From Asterella californica (lineage: Eukaryota > Streptophyta > Marchantiopsida > Marchantiales > Aytoniaceae): a stretch of 64,000 nucleotides of DNA. Below the pieces are notes generated by a model. That model searched no databases and was not told where the DNA came from. It saw only the letters and a program-made list of their open reading frames with translations. The translations under genes were made by a program, and so were the position numbers. The DNA lies in the NCBI GenBank assembly GCA_036924285.1, contig JAYKYS010000004.1, positions 27,312,001 through 27,376,000 of the forward strand, written 5' to 3'. Below, in pieces: positions 57,950-64,000 of this stretch (the first letter of the stretch is position 1; each line of letters begins with the position of its first letter).

Positions 57950-58727
57950 CGTAATGACAGCATGGGGGCAGCTTAGCTAGAGGTCTGCTTCTGATAAGCA
58001 GTTCTGCTTATAAGGACAGCATGGGGGCAGCTTAGCTGGGGACTTACCTTTTAGGTTAATTAACCTGCGGCCTCGGGAGTCAGGGATCTTTTTCAAGAAC
58101 TTTTTACAGAGAGCAAGGAAGGAGCCGTCGAGACGCGCAGGAGAAGCTTGGGAGCAAGAGAGATCAAATATCTGAGAAGATTGAATTGGGAGGTCGTCCC
58201 AAGTGCTTTAGGGCTTGAATTGTGTCTAACAACCTGTTTTGGAGAAAATTATCTTCAGGAGGGAGTCTATTGAGCGGAGATCAGTTTGATGATATGTGGG
58301 AGGCTTTTGATCGTTGTTGAACCAAATTTCTGAGAGTTTTCAGTTGGAAAGTTGACGCAAGGAGAGGTATAAGAGTTAGAGGTCTGAATTTTACCTACTG
58401 GATTGGGTTTGAGGTGAATTTGACGGTCTTTGGCAGAGAATTGGGAGACAGAGGAAGAGACGCACAAGAGAGGAAGATAGAGAGATTTGTTTCCAAGTTG
58501 AAGAAATTGATGATGCAGCCAACACTGAAATAAAGTTATTTTGAATCACGAGAGACCTATTTGTGTACTTGAGTACTTGCTGAGTGTTTGTTTTGTAATT
58601 GATGAACGCAAGAAGCCGGATTTTGAGATCTCATCGTCAGGAACAATCTGTTTTCTCTTCGGGTCGTTTCTCTGATCAATCACAGTCATGAGGTCCGCCC
58701 TCCCCAAGAAAGACTCTCGCCGTGACA
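57950..58727 (+). repeat. 3' part of a Gypsy LTR with adjacent primer-binding site
   Basis: The LTR ends ...CTCTCGCCGTGACA at 58727, followed by TTTGGTGCTTCCACTGAGAG (58728-58747), a typical Gypsy primer-site region beginning TGG after a short spacer. The LTR 5' end was not located. Within it, CAGCATGGGGGCAGCTTAGC occurs twice (about 57959 and 58018). Confidence 0.55.
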
Positions 58728-58792
58728 TTTGGTGCTTCCACTGAGAGCTATTGGGGTGATTGATTTAGAAAATTGATTAAATTGGGTGGAAA

Positions 58793-59305
58793 ATGGATCA
58801 TAGTGCTGCTGTACAAGATGTGGCTGCTGCTCAAGGTGCTCCTGTCCAAGGGACTCCTGGTCAGGATGGAATTGGCTCTCAAGGAGGACCTACAGTGGTT
58901 CCAACAGCAACAACACAGCCTCCTGTAGACACGTCTCATATTCTTCAAGCGTTGGCTGCCCTGATTCAGCAACAACCTGCAATTGGAGGAGCTGAGCAGA
59001 AATCTACAAGGGCGTTGCAAGCAATTGTTGGTCGATATGGGCGATTTGATGAAAGGGACGCTAGATACCTACGGGAGTATGTCGGTGAGATGGAGTTGGT
59101 CAAGGGACCTGAAGTTGAGGTAATTCTAAGCTTTGAGTTGACTGTTGTCTGTGAACTGAGAGAGAAGGTAAGAAATTTACAAAGAAGACATTTGGGTGGG
59201 TGGACTCTGTTTGAACGTGCACTGAGAGAAGAGTTTCTAAAAGAGGATTCTGAAAGAGTCACCAAAAGAACTCTCATGGATTGGATAGAGCGTCAGCTTG
59301 GACGT
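58793..59305 (+). pseudogene. Gypsy gag, first part (interrupted)
   Basis: It starts 65 bp after the LTR end. The N-terminus is Ala/Gln/Pro-rich, followed by STRALQAIVGRYGRFDERDA and RNLQRRHLGGWTLFERALRE, the capsid-like helical region of this gag family, ending WIERQLGR. The same protein resumes at 61661 (MGLNEVIREFEKRY). The 2354 bp between (insert plus one target copy) leave a remainder of 2 on division by 3, and removing them puts the two parts in the same frame. The gag was therefore intact across this point before the insertion. Confidence 0.75.
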
Positions 59306-61655
59306 TATCGTATAACGTGTTTTTCTGTCTAGGAATACATTGGGTATATGACTGTGCAGAGGTATGTGGATTAACAAGGTTGGATCTAGATCTGGATGTT
59401 TCCACGCAAATGTTTCACTATCTACTCTTCTAGTCCGAGTGACCTTGTATCCGCTCGGCTCAAGTTTAAAGCTTGCTACGATCCAAGGTTACGTATAGGT
59501 TGCATAAACTTGTGTTACAAACAGATCTTTTGTACTCTAACTAAAAATACTCAGCTCTGTACTATCTAACTGAAGTTATTCCTCTATATCACTGGAAGCA
59601 TGACTTCTGAATAGCTCCCCAGCGACGCTAACTGCCCATCAATCCAACTATCACAACTTCATAGTACAACCAGAAGATGCTATAAGATCATTCAATCAAC
59701 TTGATAGAGTATCGATACAAATTGCTGTACACCCTGATCTACCAAGCATTCCAGCAAGGTAAAGCATGCATGCTCCAAGAACCCAAACAGCGGCTTAAGA
59801 TTCATGACGACTTCGTTCTCCTTCATCACCAAGAGCTGAAATCAGCCCCACATCCTCCAATGTCGAGTTGTATGCAGGCATGGCAGTTTCAGCAACAACA
59901 CCTCTCCAAATTGCTCGAAAATGACCAAAAATGACAATAGATGATACCGAAAAATCCGAAACTGCTAATAACAGCAGTATCTTCAAACTTTGAGACCTCA
60001 GTCCTCCCAAACCAGTCGACCAATGATGATCAAACTTCACAGGAAGCTTGATTGGACCCTTCACTCCTACCCTGAACAATTTTCAGGTCGAAATCTTAAA
60101 CCAATTCTCAGATATGGATCAAACCGTAATCTGTGCTAACTTTAGAGCTTTACAGACCCAGTTACATTTGATCCAAGATTCTGAACAAACTACTCGACCA
60201 TTTGAGGTCAAACTTCCCAAGTATCTTACTGATAAGACATACTTCAATCCTGGAAAGTTTCACTCAAAAATTTGACTCAGAACTCAAGCAATAGCAAACT
60301 ATCCATGACTATCACAGTTCGCTGTTCTCGTCTTATCACGTCTGCACTTCTCAACTTCAATCGATCGGTTCAGAATCCAAATCGATCAAGAAACTAATGA
60401 AATTGGTATCAAAATGACCAGCACGTCGTCAGTTCTCCAACCCAACAGACAGCTCCTCAAAACTCCTCACGAGTCTCTCGGAACAACCAGAAACGTAGCA
60501 GTAGGTACGAATTGCATCCCCTCCACTCAATCGATCATAACGCCCTCATCCTTCCATCAAATCGACCGATTCTTCATCCCAGATTGTAGCCCCGGTTGAG
60601 AGCTCTCCAACCATACCCTTCGTTTTGCGAATGGCCCTCCGAAGCCTCCAGAAACCACAGAAACGTCGCGAGGATCAGCTAGAACACCATTGGTCCAAAA
60701 ATGGACCAATAAGAGCAAAAATAACTTCACTTTTGTCTTTTCTCCACTCAACTTTTTCCCCTAGAACGAATTTTTACTCTCCAAGGAGACACAAGACATC
60801 AACAAGACTATAAGACCTCAAAAAATCCTTCAGATATGTCGATGGATTCTTCGCGGTCCGTAACTACACAGAAGCGCTCAACCAGAATGAAACCAGTGAG
60901 CCGCAGACTAATACAACGTCAATATTACAACTTGGAAACGTTCTACAATAAAAGGTACGACAAAAGAAAACGGTGAAGCTATCACTCGATTGTTATATTC
61001 TTGCCCCAAGTTTCTCACGATCCAAGCCCCATGATTGATCTTCGGTCTGCAATGACACCGGACATCGACCCAAAGGTTGAAAGGAACGTTCGATGGATAG
61101 TTGAGATCCATTGTTCCTCACAACAAAATGTACACCGTCATATCCCAAGTCTCTCCGTATGTTACGATCGAAAGGATCACCGGAAGCTGTAACTCCATCA
61201 CTCTTCCCATGAATTCATCGCCAAAGTATGCAACTAACCACTGTCCAAAATGATCACGGTGGATGCAATGAAGCTTGATGTGAACCGGATTCGGGAAAGG
61301 AAGATCCGGAGCCGGTAACAAACCTCCGTCCATAACCACCACTCCTGCAGTTCTTCACTCCTCCATGCAGACCACCGAGAACTCTCACGAATCACCCGTT
61401 GAGAGAGAGTGCCGTATGAACCATCGACTCGCCATTTTATACACAAACGCGACGACAAGGACCACTGAAGTGAACGTGCACAGATTGATGACTTGGCACG
61501 TTTCTCTACCATATGATCACTTGAACAGATAATCACGAACGTGGCACCCATCACACCGTTCGGCGAGTTACGCGATACAGTTCACGAAACATAGAAAAAA
61601 AGCACAACATAGGTTACACAGGAATTTCACACAGGAGCCGAACCACAACACGACA
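59306..61655. mobile_element. 2.35-kb LTR-like insertion in gag with target duplication
   Basis: ACGT(T) occurs at 59302-59306 and again at 61656-61660. Between them the insert begins TATCGTAT and ends CACGACA, near-complementary ends consistent with an LTR's TGTCG...CGACA after CpG decay. No internal coding sequence and no terminal direct repeats are seen, so a long solo LTR is the simplest reading. Diverged relatives lie at about 28986-30110 and 56560-57000. Orientation is unresolved. Confidence 0.65.
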
Positions 61656-61660
61656 ACGTT

Positions 61661-62916
61661 CCATGGGACTGAATGAGGTAATTCGTGAGTTTGAGAAGAG
61701 GTACCCTCAACTTTTTGGTCTAGAGAGATTGACGCTGGATGCTAGGAAGACGGAGTTGTTCTTAGGGGCTCTGGATGAGTTCACAGCAGACAGACTTTGT
61801 TTCATGTTGGTTGATCGTGGAATTGAGGGAGGAGTTACATCAGATTGGAGAAGAGTGGAGGAAGCTGTATCTACTCTTGCTAGACAACGTCGTGGTAGGA
61901 TGATATTGCAGTTAGAGACCTTGCTAGAGCAGAGAGCAACTCCTCAAGTTCCTGTAGCTCCTCCTATAATACCTCATGCACCTATTGTGATTCCTCAAGC
62001 ACCTATAGTGGTTCCTCAAGTGGTTCCTCAGGCGCCTGCTGTACCTATCCCAGCACAGAGAGGACCACCTAGACAACAACAGCGACTTGTTGAGAACCGA
62101 AATCAACATAACTTGATTGAGGAGCTTATTCAACAGTTGAGAGATTTGAGGGTTGAGATGACAGACCTCAAGAGAGACCAACGACTAGTTGCACCAGGTG
62201 CTCGACCTGTAGGAGGAACCTTTACCAGGAGATGCATTTGGTACGACAGCCTAGATCATCTCAGAGGAGACTGCCAAGACTTGGCGGTTGTCTTTCGAGA
62301 GGACGTAGTCAACTATCAGAATAACAGGTTGTATCTAACCACCACTGAGCAGCCTCTGAACACGTATTTTGGAAGAGGAGGAATGAGGAGTTCGCTTCCA
62401 GCACTTACTGGTGCAAACACTACAGCGATGACTGCGGGTTCTACGGAGGCTGATGTATATACCGAGAGAGTTGAGGTGCGCTCTAATCCAACTATGGTTA
62501 AACAGGCTACTGAGGTCTCAGTTGAAATGATGAAGAGAGGTACTAAAAGCATTAGGAGAGCTACTGGATGGAGAGACCCAGTAGATGCAACTTCTATTCG
62601 AGCGTTTTTGGAGACGAGTGGTGAACAAGATGCCATGATCGAAGACAAAAAAAGACGGGATGTTTCTGATTTAGATGTAGGAGTACCAGAGGACAGTGAC
62701 CGTCGGAGGGTTACGAGGAGGAGAGCAGCGGAACCATCATCATCTGTACTAACTGGTAGATTTCCTGCTACAGAGAATATACCTTCTATCTCTACAGCTC
62801 CACCACCTGCAGTAGATCCTATGGAAGGTGTACAAGATTTGCCACAAGAGACTATTGCTACAGATAGAGTACGGGAAAAGAGGTTTACAGCACAGGAAAA
62901 GGAAAAAGCTCCGTGA
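61661..62916 (+). pseudogene. Gypsy gag, second part, with degenerate zinc knuckle
   Basis: It continues the capsid region (MGLNEVIREFEKRYPQLFGL, VEEAVSTLARQRRGR). Then come a Pro/Val-rich repeat linker (APIVIPQAPIVVPQVVPQ), a coiled coil and a knuckle CIWYDSLDHLRGDC, in which the second Cys of CCHC is Tyr (62242-62244). After a long low-complexity tail the frame stops at 62916. Homologous sequence continues in the +1-related frame from 62828, so a frameshift (programmed or mutational) links gag to the protease. Confidence 0.7.
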
Positions 62917-63643
62917 GGTGCTTGGTATCGCAAAGAGAGAGTTTCACAAATTGATAATAGACATCATGAAGAGAAAGAGACAGGTGGTGTTGACTGAACA
63001 AGTAAGTAGTCATATGATTGGAGCAGTAGATGCTATTGGTGTTGATGGGTTCAGAGATGATAAGTATGAAGCATGGGTTGCTGGTCCGGCTGTTATTGAG
63101 AATGAAGATGAAGAGTTTGAGGAAGATAGATCAAGCGCAGATAGTGATTTCAAAGAGAAGCACTGGGCAAGAGCGACAACAGAGACGCAGGTTCGACTTG
63201 GAGGACTTGCTGAACTAGTACCAGTGCTTGTGGATCACTTGTCGGAGATCAACATCATTTTCAAGGAGGTGTATGAGAAGGGGCAGTGGTCTATCGAAAG
63301 GAATCATGGTTGGGTACTTCGTACTGCAAATAATCAAAAGGATGAGTTATACGGAGCTTGTCCCAATATGCGTGTAAGGATTGGAGATGTAGAGATTGAT
63401 CAGCATTTCTTTATACAGTCATCTGCTTCCTATCCTATCATACTAGGCCAACCATACATCATCGCTGTTCGAATGGAGACAAAGGTGATGAACGATGGGT
63501 CTCATTACGCCAGAGTTCGAAGTCCTGATGACAAGTACTCAGTACAATTTTTGACGGTTCGTTTAAGACATGAGCGGAACCGACAAACCCTTAGAGATTC
63601 TCAGACGAAGAGATGTAAAGGTTTTCGCAGTCCACTCCTGTAG
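62828..63643 (+). pseudogene. Gypsy pro region: retropepsin-like protease, altered active site
   Basis: After a basic linker, TETQVRLGGLAELVPVLVDH leads into LSEINIIFKEVYEKG, the retropepsin core. In related elements the motif is D-H-G-S-E. Here the Gly codon is TTG, Leu (63239-63241), which should abolish activity. IGDVEIDQHFFIQ and YPIILGQPYI are the flap and the ILGxP-type C-terminal motif. The frame ends at 63641-63643. An ORF in another frame continues rightwards. Confidence 0.7.
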
Positions 63644-64000
63644 AGCGAGAAGACAGGGGTGTAGAACCTACCATTGAGATCCCGTCAGAGTTGGAAGCGA
63701 GACATGTACAAAGGTCTGGAGACAAGTGTGGTGTACAGAGTTGGCAGTCTAGATTGCTGATGTTTGAAGCAGATGGATGTAGTCGATTTACAAGAGTTGA
63801 AGATATGAGAGAAAATACAAAAAGATGGATGGTGAAACAGGTATCAGAGCTGTGGCGTGTAGGGGTTCTGCTTGAAGACGAAGTCATTTTTGGTTTGTTT
63901 GAAGAGTTTATGGCTGTACAGTCAGTTGTTGGTTGGTTAGATAGTGTGAGTAGATTGATGGAAGAGAAAGATAGTATGACGGTGATCCCCATCCACTCTC
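63640..64000 (+). pseudogene. Open pol-side continuation of the Gypsy element, cut by window edge
   Basis: Frame 1 is open from 63640 to the window end (EDRGVEPTIEIPSELEARHV ... FGLFEEFMAVQSVVGWLDSV) and is glutamate-rich. It precedes where reverse transcriptase would lie. No catalytic motif is inside the window. It is in a different frame from the protease, so one more frameshift is needed. Confidence 0.45.

Noticed and set aside
62316..62933. 205-codon minus-strand ORF
   Set aside because: It is antisense to the Gypsy gag tail, where codon bias leaves the opposite frame open. No domain.

Overview
This is a nuclear window from a plant, most likely a non-seed streptophyte (bryophyte, lycophyte or charophyte grade). 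Three intron-containing genes can be assembled exon by exon with GT/AG borders and consistent phases, and all three are plant-type: a SYP7 syntaxin, a mitochondrial-type bS21 ribosomal protein and a nardilysin-like M16 metalloprotease. The rest is AT-rich intergenic DNA and decayed transposons. The organism call is an inference from gene types and from the transposon mix (a helicase-less HUH Rep element, a PIF/Harbinger element, several Gypsy relics).

Layout. 1-4.2 kb: AT-rich, non-coding, with one exact 50-bp tandem duplication. 4.2-7.1 kb (minus): SYP7-type Qc-SNARE, eight exons, 265 residues. 7.1-17 kb: intergenic, with an array of hairpin-forming repeats (9.25-9.79 kb), a block of three hairpins (10.66-10.94 kb) and unexplained exon-like pieces (14.0-16.4 kb). 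17.07-18.33 kb (minus): bS21-family protein with an N-terminal presequence. 21.3-23.2 kb: degenerate LINE preceded by repeat monomers. 23.96-27.64 kb: decayed minus-strand LTR retroelement. 28-32.4 kb: LTR relics, hairpins and a second copy of the 10.66-kb hairpin block. 33-35.6 kb: GC-richer island with a HUH-type Rep ORF, a candidate Replitron. 36.27-44.27 kb (minus): nardilysin-like gene with 20 exons and 1078 residues, with a plastid ndhA fragment in one intron. 44.56-47.76 kb: PIF/Harbinger element with terminal inverted repeats that are themselves palindromic. 48.5-50.5 kb: SWIM-type MULE-like transposase remnant plus unassigned ORFs. 51-64 kb: nested Gypsy landscape, including a gag frame split by a 2.35-kb LTR-like insertion with a target duplication, running off the right edge.

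The host genes are unrelated in function and do not form an operon: SYP7 acts in membrane fusion, bS21 in organellar translation, and the M16 protease in peptide cleavage. The mobile elements sit between genes and in one intron. All element ORFs except the HUH Rep ORF carry stops, frameshifts or catalytic substitutions. The Rep element and the two hairpin blocks are the items most worth following up.
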